64,000 bases of DNA from contig JACKHI010000001.1 of assembly GCA_020639075.1 (NCBI GenBank), positions 2,790,001 to 2,854,000 of the forward strand. The letters are read 5' to 3'. Below, piece after piece: positions 33,761 through 42,746 of the stretch. Made by a program: the position numbers and the translations under genes. This DNA is from Phycisphaerales bacterium (GTDB lineage: Bacteria; Planctomycetota; Phycisphaerae; UBA1845; UTPLA1). The stretch's first letter is position 1, and each line of letters begins with the position of its first letter. The notes under the pieces are model-generated. The model had not been told where the DNA came from, searched no databases, and saw nothing but the letters and a program-made list of their open reading frames with translations.

Positions 33761-34738
33761 ATGCTCTCTGCCTGTCGCAGCGCCGTCATCCTCGTATCTG
33801 CATGCGCCGCGTTGCTGCAGGTCCGCCCCGTCGTCGCCGAAGTGACATTCGTCTTCACGTTTTTCGACGTCACGACGAGCACCGGCGTCGGATTTGACGA
33901 TCCCGGCCTCGGCGCAGCACGCCGTGCGGCGCTCGAAGCCGTCGGCGCCGAAATTGGCGCCCGCATCGGGCAGACTGCGACTGTCGAAATCGGCGTCGCA
34001 CCGTCCGAATCGGATGGTTCGGGACCGATTGGCGTCGGCAGCGCCACGTTTCTCGACACCACGCCGGGCATTCGCGACGGCGAGGTGTACCGTCGAATCG
34101 TTCTCGGTGAAGCCGACGTCGACGCCGGTCTCGACGCCGGCATCGTGTTCGATTTCGGTTACGACGTGTCGCTGTCCGGCACACCCGCTCCCGGCGTCGC
34201 ATGTTTTCGCGATGTCGCCCGCCACGAATTGACGCACGTTCTCGGCTACGGCAGTTTCATCGAGTCCGACGGAACGGGTTTCAACGGGACAACCCCGGAT
34301 ATGTACACGCGATTCGATTCGATGCTGGAGACCGACTCCGGCGATGGCGAAGGCCTGCCCGTCGTCGATTCCGACGGGAATCTGCTTCTCGACCCATCGA
34401 CGTTCGCCGCCGCGCACGGCGTGGGCCTCGTCTTTGACGGAACCGAATCCCGCGCCGCCAACGGCGGCCTCCCGATCAAGACTTTCGGCAGCGACCCGAC
34501 GCATAGCGCCGCCATGTCGGACGTAATGTTCCCGTCTCCGGCCGTCGGTACGATGCGAGCGGATTGGACGGACAAGGATGTCGCCGTACTCAAGGATCTA
34601 GGCTACGACATCGTCGATGCAACTACGACACCGATCGACATGACGACGACGACCGACTGCGGTGCCTGCGGCGCAGGCAGCATGCCGTTAATGGGCGCGT
34701 TAGCGATCGGTCTCACGGCAATGCGCCGCAGGACGTGA
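33761..34738 (+). CDS. Secreted zinc-protease-like protein with C-terminal sorting tail
   Basis: 325 residues from ATG 33761, with AAGGG upstream. A signal peptide (about 1-27) leads to a domain with the zinc-metalloprotease motif HELTHVLGYGSF near 155, where two His and the Glu are present; the third ligand is not certain. The family resembles NF038122-type exported metalloproteases. The end reads CGACGAGSMPLMGALAIG then MRRRT: Cys-Gly cluster, short hydrophobic stretch and Arg tail, which resembles MYXO-CTERM or similar sorting signals. It would therefore be processed and kept at the cell surface. Confidence 0.75.
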   Translation: MLSACRSAVILVSACAALLQVRPVVAEVTFVFTFFDVTTSTGVGFDDPGLGAARRAALEAVGAEIGARIGQTATVEIGVAPSESDGSGPIGVGSATFLDTTPGIRDGEVYRRIVLGEADVDAGLDAGIVFDFGYDVSLSGTPAPGVACFRDVARHELTHVLGYGSFIESDGTGFNGTTPDMYTRFDSMLETDSGDGEGLPVVDSDGNLLLDPSTFAAAHGVGLVFDGTESRAANGGLPIKTFGSDPTHSAAMSDVMFPSPAVGTMRADWTDKDVAVLKDLGYDIVDATTTPIDMTTTTDCGACGAGSMPLMGALAIGLTAMRRRT

Positions 34739-35303
34739 ACGCTGCCAACCCCGTCACACGATCACGCGCTGCAGTAAGAAACGACAAGTGTATGCACGCG
34801 GGATCCCGTAGGGATCATTTGAGAATAGCCCCCCGTTTCAACGGGGGGTTGTCGGCGATTTGTCGGCCCCCCGTCCCAGCGGGACGGGATGATCATGATG
34901 TAGCGCATCGCGCCGTCCCTACAGGCAACGCCGTGAACTCAACGTAGCAGTCCTTGTTCAAGGTACAACGCAGCGGTAATTAGTCGGAGCCGCCCTGTCC
35001 TCAGGGCGACGTCCGGAAAGTGTGCAAACGAATTCTACTCAGGCTTTGGACGGCGTTGTGTGGTCCGATGACGTCAACTGGTTTGACTTCGCCGCGGGGA
35101 CGCGGCTTCGGCGCTATCCTGGATACCAACAGTGCTTCACGATATTGCGAAAATAACAAGAAGGGGTTTTTTCACGCGATTTCTGGAAACCCTCCCCTTG
35201 CGTTCGGTACGACCGAATGAGCCTCCGCGTAAACTGAACTCCCACGCCGCAAGCCGATCTCAAGCCGTGGCGACGATGCGAAACTCCGCTCGGATACTAA
35301 TCC

Positions 35304-35410
35304 CACGCTGAAAGCGTGCCACATGACAGCCCAAGGTCAGCGCAGCCCGCAACGCGGGCCAGCGCAACCCTGGGAATCAGATTGGAATACACGCGAAGCA
35401 CTGAAAGTGC
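35304..35410. repeat. GAA-loop structured repeat, copy 2
   Basis: Left hairpin CACGCT-GAA-AGCGTG (35304-35318), outer stem CCCAAGGT pairing with ACCCTGGG (7 of 8), central GCCCGC-AAC-GCGGGC (35345-35359), right hairpin GCACT-GAA-AGTGC (35398-35410). Confidence 0.8.
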
Positions 35411-35490
35411 GCTACAAGTTCACAACGTCGGCCGGCGAGCAGACCTCGGCAGCCTTCCATGACCCGATCACGGAACCCCGACATGAAACT

Positions 35491-35528
35491 AAAGTAAAAC
35501 AACCCGATCGGCTCACGCCGACCGGGTT
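35491..35528 (-). terminator. Intrinsic terminator of the following leftward gene
   Basis: On the minus strand AACCCGGTCGGC-GTGA-GCCGATCGGGTT forms a 12-bp stem with one mismatch, followed by GTTTTACTTTAG. It ends 37 bases beyond the stop at 35565. Confidence 0.8.
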
Positions 35529-35564
35529 GCATGTTGGTCAATTCGCGCGCACGCCGGTTCGAAA

Positions 35565-35960
35565 TCAACAGACCGACGACTCCTCGCCGGCCTTCGGCCT
35601 TCGCTTCCGATCTTGCGCCATGCGCTTCAGCGCCGCACGGGCGTATCGCTTGTTTAACCGCGCCAACCGATGCCGACGCGTGTCGAGCGTGCTGTGGCGG
35701 CCGTCCGGTTCTTGAACGAACACGAATGGCAGACACACGTCGACGACGCGGCGCGGCAGACCGCCGTCACCCGGCGTCCACGGCAACCGCACGGGCGTCG
35801 ACGGATCGCGCGACGTCGCATCATTCCAGAAGAATGACGGTAGCTCGAGAACGAGCTGCGTGATCGCGACGTAATCGCCGATCCGGATGTCCTCCGGCGC
35901 AAGCGCGCGAATGGTCTTGATGGACTTGCTCAACTTCCTATCACTCTGAGTGTTGTTCAT
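35565..35960 (-). CDS. Conserved planctomycete-type small protein
   Basis: 131 residues. The block IRALAPEDIRIGDYVAITQL (about 18-37), PSFFW, VRLPW and VVDVCLPFVFVQEPDGRHST followed by LARLNKRYARA is a conserved pattern I associate with small cytoplasmic proteins of planctomycetes of unknown function. The N-terminal half resembles an SH3-like beta-barrel and the C-terminal half is basic and helical, which could suit nucleic-acid binding. It is a single gene with its own terminator. Confidence 0.75.
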   Translation of the reverse strand: MNNTQSDRKLSKSIKTIRALAPEDIRIGDYVAITQLVLELPSFFWNDATSRDPSTPVRLPWTPGDGGLPRRVVDVCLPFVFVQEPDGRHSTLDTRRHRLARLNKRYARAALKRMAQDRKRRPKAGEESSVC

Positions 35961-36495
35961 CTCTAGTCAGTTTCCGCACATGGACCGCTAAGGCCGCTGG
36001 CGGGTTGCCATGGCGCGTCAGATCGCGTCGATACCGCCGCGCCACGCGCGCAGGAGACGACATCGAGCGTCGTATGCGCCCGCGATTACACGTTGACCTG
36101 ATGTATCAGGGGATTCAGGCGATTCCGCGCGCAATCCGGGCAACCCGACCGGCCGGCGGGTTGGTAAAGGAAACCGGACTGTTGAGAACATATCGCACGG
36201 CATTTTCTCCAGATCGACGCGGCATTCTACGCGTTCATATCCCGCGTCGTCAACGCAATTCTCGATAATGAGCCGAGGCGCAGGACGGCGCAGCTCTCAG
36301 ACAGTGCCGCGGTGGGTGCCACTGCTCTCAAGCAGTGCCGCGTGCACGTGATGAACCGACGCCGCCCTAACCCCGCGAGCTCCCGAGTCCTCCACCACCG
36401 TCGAAGTGACGCACAACATCCGCGCCCCTTGAACCGCGTAGAAACTCCCGCCAAACTACCTGTGCACTCGACTAATCGAACAAGGAGGATCCGCG
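35961..36495. other. 535-base divergent gap
   Basis: No gene recognised; one in-frame stretch from 36005 is Arg-rich and unlike a protein. It contains a single REP-like hairpin (36320-36337). Confidence 0.4.
36311..36340. repeat. Single REP-like hairpin
   Basis: GGGTGC followed by CACTGCT-CTCA-AGCAGTG (36320-36337), the same unit as 14349-14366. Confidence 0.8.
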
Positions 36496-36906
36496 ATGCG
36501 CGCGACGGCATTCATCATCATCACCGGCCTTGCCCTTTCGACCGCCTGCTCTCAAAACACCCGCGGTCCCGATCAGCATCCCGCCGCCGCCAAGACGATC
36601 GTCGAGATTCGCGGTATGTCCTATCCGGACACCTCAGCCGGTGATCGCCCGCCGCAGACGTTCGTCAATACGGACGAGGACGACATCAAGCGATTCGAGC
36701 AATGGCTTCGCGCTCATCGCAGCGCCTGGCAGCCCGCGGGGACGCCCCCCGACCGACGCCCCGCCGCGGCGTGCTCCATCATCTACGGCGACGGCAAGAC
36801 GCTGGACTTCGCGATCGACGACAATTCCCTCGTCAGCGGCGATCAGAAACTGCCGCTGAGCGAAGCGGATTATCAGTTCGTCAAACAGATCTGCCTGAAG
36901 CGATGA
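36496..36906 (+). CDS. Small lipoprotein, unknown
   Basis: 136 residues with a strong AAGGAGG seven bases before the ATG. The signal peptide ends in LSTAC, so Cys19 would be lipidated. The mature part has IVEIRGMSYPD, EDDIKRFEQWL and a C-terminal IYGDGKTLDFAIDDNSL. No family was recognised. It would be anchored in a membrane, facing the periplasm. Confidence 0.7.
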   Translation: MRATAFIIITGLALSTACSQNTRGPDQHPAAAKTIVEIRGMSYPDTSAGDRPPQTFVNTDEDDIKRFEQWLRAHRSAWQPAGTPPDRRPAAACSIIYGDGKTLDFAIDDNSLVSGDQKLPLSEADYQFVKQICLKR

Positions 36907-36908
36907 TG

Positions 36909-36940
36909 AAGGGTGCCACTGCTGTGTCAGCAGTGCCGAC
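36909..36940. repeat. Single REP-like hairpin with altered stem
   Basis: GGGTGC followed by CACTGCTG-TGT-CAGCAGTG (36917-36935). Relative to the other copies the inner pair has changed from C-G to G-C on both arms, which keeps the stem. Confidence 0.8.
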
Positions 36941-37036
36941 GTAGCGATGGGCTCAGCTTGGCGCGACCGGTAGTACGGAGTCCTTCCGGATGAATCGCAC
37001 CGGCTGCGATGCGAGAAGTCCCTTCCACGCCCAACG

Positions 37037-37810
37037 CTATCGCTCGCGAACCACGAGCGGCGCCAGTACCTCCCGCGCCCAGGCTTGCGCCAGGCAACCG
37101 AGATGTCCTCCGTAGTGTCCGAGCCCGATCCACTCCGGCGTCCAGCCGATCTGCCGCAGCTTGTCGCGTTTCAACAACGCATCGTCATTGTCGACGAAAC
37201 CGCTGTAGCCCGCCGACACGCTCCTGACGCGATCGATCGTCCCCAGTAGCGCCGTCCCGGCGCTGACAACAGAATCTCGACGGCTGTAAATATTCACGAG
37301 CGACTGTTTGCAGCGCGGCAGCACCCGATCGACGTCGTAGTGATTCGAGATCGCCCCCGCGATCAGAATCGCCCGATCCACCTGCACGCCCTCATCCAGC
37401 GCCTCCAGCGTCAGAACCGCCAGACCGCCGCCCCCCGAAAAGCCCACGAGCGTCAACGGCGCTTCCGGCCGAGCCGCGCGATACGTCGCGATCTTCCCTG
37501 CAATCTTCCTCGCGCGCTCGCGATTCTTCTTGATGTCGACCAGGTTGGGCAGGCTCGACAAAGGCGGTGAACCCCACGGCACGATTTCGATCGCCTGGTC
37601 GATGCCGGCCTCGCGAAGGCCGTTGTACGTGTCCCGGAGCTGCCACGCATTCCCCTCGATCCCGGGGAGCAGGATCACACAGCCGTGTGCAAGCTGCTCA
37701 TCCGACACTTTCGGCGCCTGGAAACAGCCGGTCGCGGACAGCATCAGCACGCCCAAGCCCCATCGAAACACACGACAAGAACACATCATTCCGGTCCGAT
37801 TCTGCTTCAT
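37037..37810 (-). CDS. Alpha/beta hydrolase-like lipoprotein
   Basis: 257 residues from ATG 37810. The signal peptide ends in LSATGC. A strand GCVILLPGIEG with the oxyanion Gly, the elbow LTLVGFSGGGGLAVL (Ser nucleophile, GxSxGG) and a C-terminal GHYGGHLGCL with the likely His fit the alpha/beta-hydrolase fold; a pattern of this kind is common in surface lipases and esterases. It would be tethered to a membrane. The longer frame from 37870 adds 20 residues that spoil the signal peptide. It is divergent from the peroxidase gene. Confidence 0.75.
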   Translation of the reverse strand: MKQNRTGMMCSCRVFRWGLGVLMLSATGCFQAPKVSDEQLAHGCVILLPGIEGNAWQLRDTYNGLREAGIDQAIEIVPWGSPPLSSLPNLVDIKKNRERARKIAGKIATYRAARPEAPLTLVGFSGGGGLAVLTLEALDEGVQVDRAILIAGAISNHYDVDRVLPRCKQSLVNIYSRRDSVVSAGTALLGTIDRVRSVSAGYSGFVDNDDALLKRDKLRQIGWTPEWIGLGHYGGHLGCLAQAWAREVLAPLVVRER

Positions 37811-38141
37811 GAACACTATCCTACGCCATTGTTCTCCACACGGGAGCGAATCTGCCCGGGTTTCCGTCATCCCAACGGGATCTCACGGCATCCCGCCAAA
37901 ACGGGGCCTTCCCGTTGCCGACCACCCGGCGCGACGGCCCACGGATCGATCCGCTCGATTCGGCCTCACGGACAAAAGTGAAGAAATTCTCATTTTTCTG
38001 CAATACAAGACCTCGGCGTCGCGTTTGGTTCGTCAAGTCCGGAACAAGTGGCAACGGAGTCGGCTGCGATTCCCCGTTGGCCCCCGCCAAGACTTGTACC
38101 GCAAATCCGGACACAGATAGCTAGGGACGAGGGAGATAACA
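37811..38141. other. 331-base divergent promoter region
   Basis: No gene. A run of AT-rich sequence near 37975-38005 (GAAATTCTCATTTTTCTGCA then ATACAAGAC) is the most likely place for promoters in this gap, but no box was strong enough to annotate. Confidence 0.35.
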
Positions 38142-39974
38142 ATGATGATGCCAAGGACGAAATGCGCGCACATCGCGTGCCTCATCGGTCTATTGACAGC
38201 CGCCAGAATCGCGCAGGCCCAGCCCGGTCCGCCGCCACCGCCGCCGCTTCCGCCCGTTCCCGTGCCGACGGAGAACCCGATCACGGAACCGAAGCGCGTG
38301 CTCGGCAAGATCCTGTTCTGGGACGAGCAGCTTTCCAGCGATAACACGATATCCTGCGGTAGCTGCCACAAGCCCGCGTTTGCCGGGACCGATCCGCGAA
38401 TCGCCCGCAACCCGGGTCTCGATGGCCTGCTCAACACGCCCGACGACAAGCTCTCGTCTCCCGGCGTGATTCACTGCGACGACGAAAACAAATACATGAT
38501 GGATGACGTGTTCGGCCTGAACCGACAGATCACCCCCCGCGCCGCGAACCCCGCGATCATGGCGATGTACGCGCCGGACATCTTCTGGGACGGTCGCGCG
38601 ACGTCGCAGTTCACCGACCCGCAGACGGGTCTCGTCAGCATCGCAACTGGCGGAGCGCTGGAGAGCCAGGCCGTGGGTCCGATCGTCAGCGATGTCGAGA
38701 TGGGACACGAAGCCCGCGACTGGGTGCAAGTGGCGAACAAGCTCGCCAGCGTGCGACCTCTGATACTCGCAACCGATGTACCTGCGGATATGGCCGCGGC
38801 CGTCAGCGCGAACCCGAGCTATCCCGAGCTCTTCGAGGCTGCCTTCGGCGATCCGAACATCAACGCAGAACGTATCGCATTCGCCATCGCGACGTATGAG
38901 CGAACGTTGCTCGCGAATCAAACACCGTTCGACGCCTTCATCGCCGGCAACCCGAATGCCATGACGCCGCAACAGGTACAGGGATGGAACGCCCTGCGGG
39001 CTTCGCCATGCCTGATCTGCCACGCGCCGCCGCTGTTCTCCGACAACAGCTTCCGCAACATCGGTCTTCGTCCCATCGACGAAGATGCGGGACGGCAGGA
39101 ATTCACGGGCGATCCCGTTCAGCGCGGCCAGTTCAAGGTTCCGACGCTCCGCAACGTCGCGCTGAAGTCGACGTTCATGCACAACGGCCAGTTCAACACG
39201 CTCGGCCAGGTAATCGCGTTCTACGCGAACCCGGCGGCTCAGTTCCCGAACAACAAATCGCCGATTCTGCCCGTCGCGCTGCCGCCGCAAATCGTGCCCA
39301 ACGTGATCGAATTCATCACGAACGGTCTGATGGACCCGCGCGTCGCGAACGAAACTTTCCCGTTTGATCGGCCCGAACTGTATTCGGATCGCAACGTGCC
39401 GAATCCGTCGCTCGTCGGCGGCGGAACGATGGGCAGCGGCGGATTGCGACCGCGGATGATCGCCGTCAGCCCGCCGAACGTCATCAATCTCGACTTCAAG
39501 ATCGGCGTCGAGAATGCACTGGGCGGCGCGCAGGCTCTCGTCGCGATCTCGGAGTTTCCGCCCGTCGGCGGCGAACTGGTCGATGCAGTGCTCGACGGCC
39601 CCGTGACGCTAGAAGGTGTCGGCGCCGGCGAAGGCTACGGCACATTCAAGTGGCCGATCGATGAAACAACGATCGAATCCTGCGACTTGTACATGCAATG
39701 GCGCGTAACGGATCCGGCGGCGCCGGGCGGCATTGCACTCTCCCCCGTCGCGCATTTGCGGATGATCCCATACCTCTGCGGCGGCGATATGAACTGCGAC
39801 GGCGCCGTCAACGGCGACGACATCTCCGGATTCGTGCTGGCAATGATGGATCCGGCAGCGTACTCGGCGTCGTTTCCCGACTGCGATCCATCGCGCGGCG
39901 ACATGAATGGGGACCAGGCGATCGACATGCTCGACGCCGGAATGTTCACGACTGCGTTGTTGGATCAAAACTGA
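38142..39974 (+). CDS. Secreted di-heme cytochrome c peroxidase (MauG/CCP family) with dockerin-like tail
   Basis: 610 residues with GGGAG before the ATG. After the signal peptide (about 1-27) and a Pro-rich spacer comes the CCP_MauG domain (about 45-400) with two heme c sites, CGSCH near 72 and CLICH near 290. PRAANPAIM, RALFW-like DGRAT and VPTLRNVALKSTFMHNG are conserved blocks of the family. A C-terminal region has GDMNCDGAVNGDDISGF and GDMNGDQAIDMLDAGMF, a dockerin-like calcium pair. The enzyme would reduce peroxide or oxidise a substrate in the periplasm or at the surface. Maturation would need the cytochrome c assembly system. Confidence 0.9.
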   Translation: MMMPRTKCAHIACLIGLLTAARIAQAQPGPPPPPPLPPVPVPTENPITEPKRVLGKILFWDEQLSSDNTISCGSCHKPAFAGTDPRIARNPGLDGLLNTPDDKLSSPGVIHCDDENKYMMDDVFGLNRQITPRAANPAIMAMYAPDIFWDGRATSQFTDPQTGLVSIATGGALESQAVGPIVSDVEMGHEARDWVQVANKLASVRPLILATDVPADMAAAVSANPSYPELFEAAFGDPNINAERIAFAIATYERTLLANQTPFDAFIAGNPNAMTPQQVQGWNALRASPCLICHAPPLFSDNSFRNIGLRPIDEDAGRQEFTGDPVQRGQFKVPTLRNVALKSTFMHNGQFNTLGQVIAFYANPAAQFPNNKSPILPVALPPQIVPNVIEFITNGLMDPRVANETFPFDRPELYSDRNVPNPSLVGGGTMGSGGLRPRMIAVSPPNVINLDFKIGVENALGGAQALVAISEFPPVGGELVDAVLDGPVTLEGVGAGEGYGTFKWPIDETTIESCDLYMQWRVTDPAAPGGIALSPVAHLRMIPYLCGGDMNCDGAVNGDDISGFVLAMMDPAAYSASFPDCDPSRGDMNGDQAIDMLDAGMFTTALLDQN

Positions 39975-40565
39975 TAGAGCCGTTGGGGAACCGCTCTATC
40001 TCGAACCCGCGAGACCATTCGGCGATCAGAGTCCCACGGCTCTCGAACGCCGGGTGGTTTTCGCTTGTTTTGAAATGCCGTTTTCGTGGCATTCTACAAT
40101 CATCGAAATTCGCTCTGAAAGAGCGACGCACGGGATCGCACAAGAACGCCGAAACTCGCACTGAGAAACGACCCACGGGAGCCCACGCAAACACCGAAAT
40201 TCGCACTGAAAGTGCGACCTATGGGAGCCCAGGACAAGCTCTAGACCGCCACGCGGTCGAAGTGCAGTCCTGGGTTATTGACAATAGCACGCGCCAAACC
40301 CTGAAAGGGTGTTCTAACTCCCGAACATCCACTGACGCGCACCCAACTTCACACTAACTTAACTCGCACAAGATCGTTGATGCAGCCGTTGACTTTCATC
40401 ACATCAACGTCCAAGAATCGACAGTCGCAGTCATAACTGCCACAAGACTGGCAATACTGATTGCGAGACTGCGTTGTTCCGAACAAGACACCGCAGTGAA
40501 CTTCCTCGCCAGGTTTCCCGCCATCCGGCCGCAACGGCCGACACAACAGGAAGGAGAGTCGATTC
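39975..40565. other. 591-base gap with GAA-loop repeat cluster
   Basis: No gene. The centre is a repeat cluster (40101-40310) with a full structured copy and tandem hairpins. The ends are unremarkable. A reading frame on the opposite strand (40349-40876) that overlaps the next gene is not believable as a protein. Confidence 0.5.
40101..40310. repeat. GAA-loop structured repeat, copy 3, with tandem partial units
   Basis: Three tandem units of about 46 bases start with CGAAATTCGC and include CGCTCT-GAA-AGAGCG (40111-40125), a decayed unit, and GCACT-GAA-AGTGC (40203-40215). Then follow the outer stem CCCAGGAC (40228-40235) with GTCCTGGG (40267-40274), an inner GACCGC-CAC-GCGGTC (40244-40258) and ACCCT-GAA-AGGGT (40298-40310). 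Confidence 0.85.
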
Positions 40566-42407
40566 ATGAACCAGAAATCCCACCCCCGTCGTTCCGCATT
40601 GATCGCAATCGCCGCGACATCGCTTGCGGCCGCGATGCTGCCGTTCGCGTGCGACACAGCCCCGCTGACGGATGCGGCGGCGACGCTCGGCGCCAACGCG
40701 CCGACCGGCGACAACCCGCCGCGCTCGATGGTCCAGCAGCCTCGCCGACCGATGCCGGGGCAGCCGCCGGAGAATCGCCCCGTCGATCTCAATGCCGCCG
40801 CCGCGAAATTCCCCGACGCATTCCGCACGATCGATGGTTCCGGCAACAACACGACGAACACGACTTGGGGAAGCACCGACGAGGCGATGCTGCGGATGGG
40901 AGCGAATCGCTACGCCGACAGTCTCTCAACACCGGCGGGCGATGACCGACCCAGTGCGCGAGCCGTCAGCAACGCCGTCATTGCACAGGCCGACCTGATC
41001 GCAAACGAGAAGAACGCATCGGACTTCTTGTGGCAGTGGGGACAGTTCGTCGATCACGACATCGACGAAACGCCCATCGCGGACCCGTCGGAACCGATGG
41101 ACATCGTGGTGCCGACAGGCGACGTCTGGTTCGATCCGGCCGGCGACGGCGACAAAACGATTCCCCTCGATCGCTCTGCCTATCTGACGATCAATGACAC
41201 ACGCACGCAGTTCAACGCCATCACCGCCTACATCGATGCATCGAACGTGTACGGCGCCGACGAGGAGCGCGCGAACACACTGCGTACCCTCGACGGAACA
41301 GGCCGACTCGCGACCAGCAACGGCAATCTGCTGCCCTTCAATACGGCCGGTCTGCCGAACGCCCCCGTAAACAGCGATACGCTCTTCCTCGCCGGCGACA
41401 TCCGCGCGAACGAGCAGGTCGCACTGACCGCGATGCACACGTTGTTCGTCCGCGAACACAACCGCGTCGCTGACAGCATCCGCGCGGCGATGCCCGATCT
41501 GCCGGCAGACGATGTCTACGAGATGTCGAAGTGCATCGTCGCCGCCGAAATGCAGGCGATCACGTACAACGAATTCCTGCCCGTGCTGCTTGGATCGAAC
41601 GCGCTGCCGCCCTATCGCGGCTATCGACCGGACGTAAATGCGGGGATTGCGAACGAATTCGCAACGGCCGCCTATCGCGTTGGACACAGCATGCTGTCGC
41701 ATGAACTGTTGCGCATCGACGCCGACGGCAACGAGATCGCCGCGGGACATCTCGCGCTGGCGTCGGGCTTTTTCAATCCGCAGGCAATCATCGACGAGGG
41801 CATCGACCCGCTCCTTCGCGGTCTCGCCTCACAAGTCTGCCAGCGCGTCGACGCGTACCTGGTGGATGACGTGCGGAACTTCCTGTTCGGACCGCCGGGA
41901 TCGGGCGGCTTCGATCTGGCGTCCCTCAACATCCAGCGTGGTCGCGACCACGGTCTGCCGACGCTCAACCAGATGCGCCGCGACCTGGGACTGACGGCGT
42001 ACGCGAGCTTCGACGAAGTAACGAGCGACGCGACTGCCTCCGCGAATCTGGCGAGCGTGTATGCAGATGTCGAGGATATCGACTTGTGGGTCGGCGGACT
42101 TGCGGAAGATCACATCGCCGATGCAATGGTCGGCGAGACGTGGCTGGTCATCATCCGCGATCAGTTCACCCGCCTGCGCGACGGCGATCGGTTCTTCTAT
42201 CGCGCGTATCTGCCGCAACCGCTCGTGGACTATGTCAACAACATGACGCTCGCGCGAATCATTCGAGCGAACACGGCGATCCGCGATGAATTGCCGGAAA
42301 ATGTGTTTGTTGTCGGGGGCGTCGCGCTCGACCCGGCTGCCTCACAACCACCGTCCGACATCGGAACGCTGATTCGTGATGTTGTCACACGGCAGCAGCC
42401 AAGGTAG
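40566..42407 (+). CDS. Secreted animal-type heme peroxidase (An_peroxidase family)
   Basis: 613 residues. A signal peptide with lipobox-like LPFAC (Cys near 29) precedes the peroxidase domain (about 75-600). WGQFVDHDID near 163 supplies the distal His with the following Asp calcium site, LFVREHNR near 294 the catalytic Arg, and AYRVGHSML near 371 the proximal heme His; LNIQRGRDHGLP is the conserved core. Members covalently bind heme in animals; bacterial ones are known but their roles are less clear. Expected chemistry is peroxide-dependent oxidation, perhaps of halides or phenols. It follows the MauG-type peroxidase gene on the same strand. Confidence 0.92.
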   Translation: MNQKSHPRRSALIAIAATSLAAAMLPFACDTAPLTDAAATLGANAPTGDNPPRSMVQQPRRPMPGQPPENRPVDLNAAAAKFPDAFRTIDGSGNNTTNTTWGSTDEAMLRMGANRYADSLSTPAGDDRPSARAVSNAVIAQADLIANEKNASDFLWQWGQFVDHDIDETPIADPSEPMDIVVPTGDVWFDPAGDGDKTIPLDRSAYLTINDTRTQFNAITAYIDASNVYGADEERANTLRTLDGTGRLATSNGNLLPFNTAGLPNAPVNSDTLFLAGDIRANEQVALTAMHTLFVREHNRVADSIRAAMPDLPADDVYEMSKCIVAAEMQAITYNEFLPVLLGSNALPPYRGYRPDVNAGIANEFATAAYRVGHSMLSHELLRIDADGNEIAAGHLALASGFFNPQAIIDEGIDPLLRGLASQVCQRVDAYLVDDVRNFLFGPPGSGGFDLASLNIQRGRDHGLPTLNQMRRDLGLTAYASFDEVTSDATASANLASVYADVEDIDLWVGGLAEDHIADAMVGETWLVIIRDQFTRLRDGDRFFYRAYLPQPLVDYVNNMTLARIIRANTAIRDELPENVFVVGGVALDPAASQPPSDIGTLIRDVVTRQQPR

Positions 42408-42746
42408 CGACGGAACGAACGGGCCCGGCCCGCTGAAGGGTGGGCCGTGCCCACCGTTCACGAATGCGACTCATACCTTGCTCAAGGAAACCACGCCCCT
42501 CCACGGGGGCTTGGCTCCACACAAATCCACTCCGAAGGAGTGATACAAGTCAGCCCAGGGTCAGTGAAGCCCGCGAAGCGGGCGAAACGCAACCCTGGGT
42601 CAGGATCCCGACGAACCGCTTAGCCCTGAAAGGGCGTTACAAACATGGTCACCGAGATTTCCTCGTCGCCAAAGTAATCGTCGACCTGCTGCGCGACATG
42701 CGTTCCTTAGAGGGCAAGCATGACACCGTTCCGCCATGTAGGTGAG
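42408..42746. other. 339-base gap, mostly structured repeat
   Basis: No gene. A GGTGGGC-CGT-GCCCACC hairpin (near 42434-42451) and the copy of the GAA-loop repeat (42485-42645) fill it. Confidence 0.5.
42485..42645. repeat. GAA-loop structured repeat, copy 4
   Basis: Left hairpin CACTCC-GAA-GGAGTG (42528-42542), outer stem CCCAGGGT (42554-42561) with ACCCTGGG (42592-42599), inner GCCCGC-GAA-GCGGGC (42569-42583) and right hairpin GCCCT-GAA-AGGGC (42623-42635). This copy is the best preserved. Confidence 0.85.

Larger units (their letters stand above)
34739..35564. other. 826-base gap with palindromes, structured repeat and terminator
   Basis: No convincing gene. It holds the hairpins CCCCCC-GTTTCAAC-GGGGGG (near 34832-34851) and CCCGTCC-CAGC-GGGACGGG (near 34869-34887), one copy of the GAA-loop repeat (35304-35410) and the terminator of the leftward gene (35491-35528). 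The run GGGGTTTTTTCACGCG near 35164 has no matching stem. Confidence 0.5.

Noticed and set aside
35020..35220. 66-codon frame in the gap after the protease-like gene
   Set aside because: No ribosome site or recognised motif; composition is not clearly coding.
36005..36268. 87-codon frame in a large gap
   Set aside because: Arg-rich throughout, with no hydrophobic core, start signal or motif.
40349..40876. 175-codon minus-strand frame
   Set aside because: Overlaps the start of the animal-type peroxidase on the opposite strand and has no protein-like pattern.
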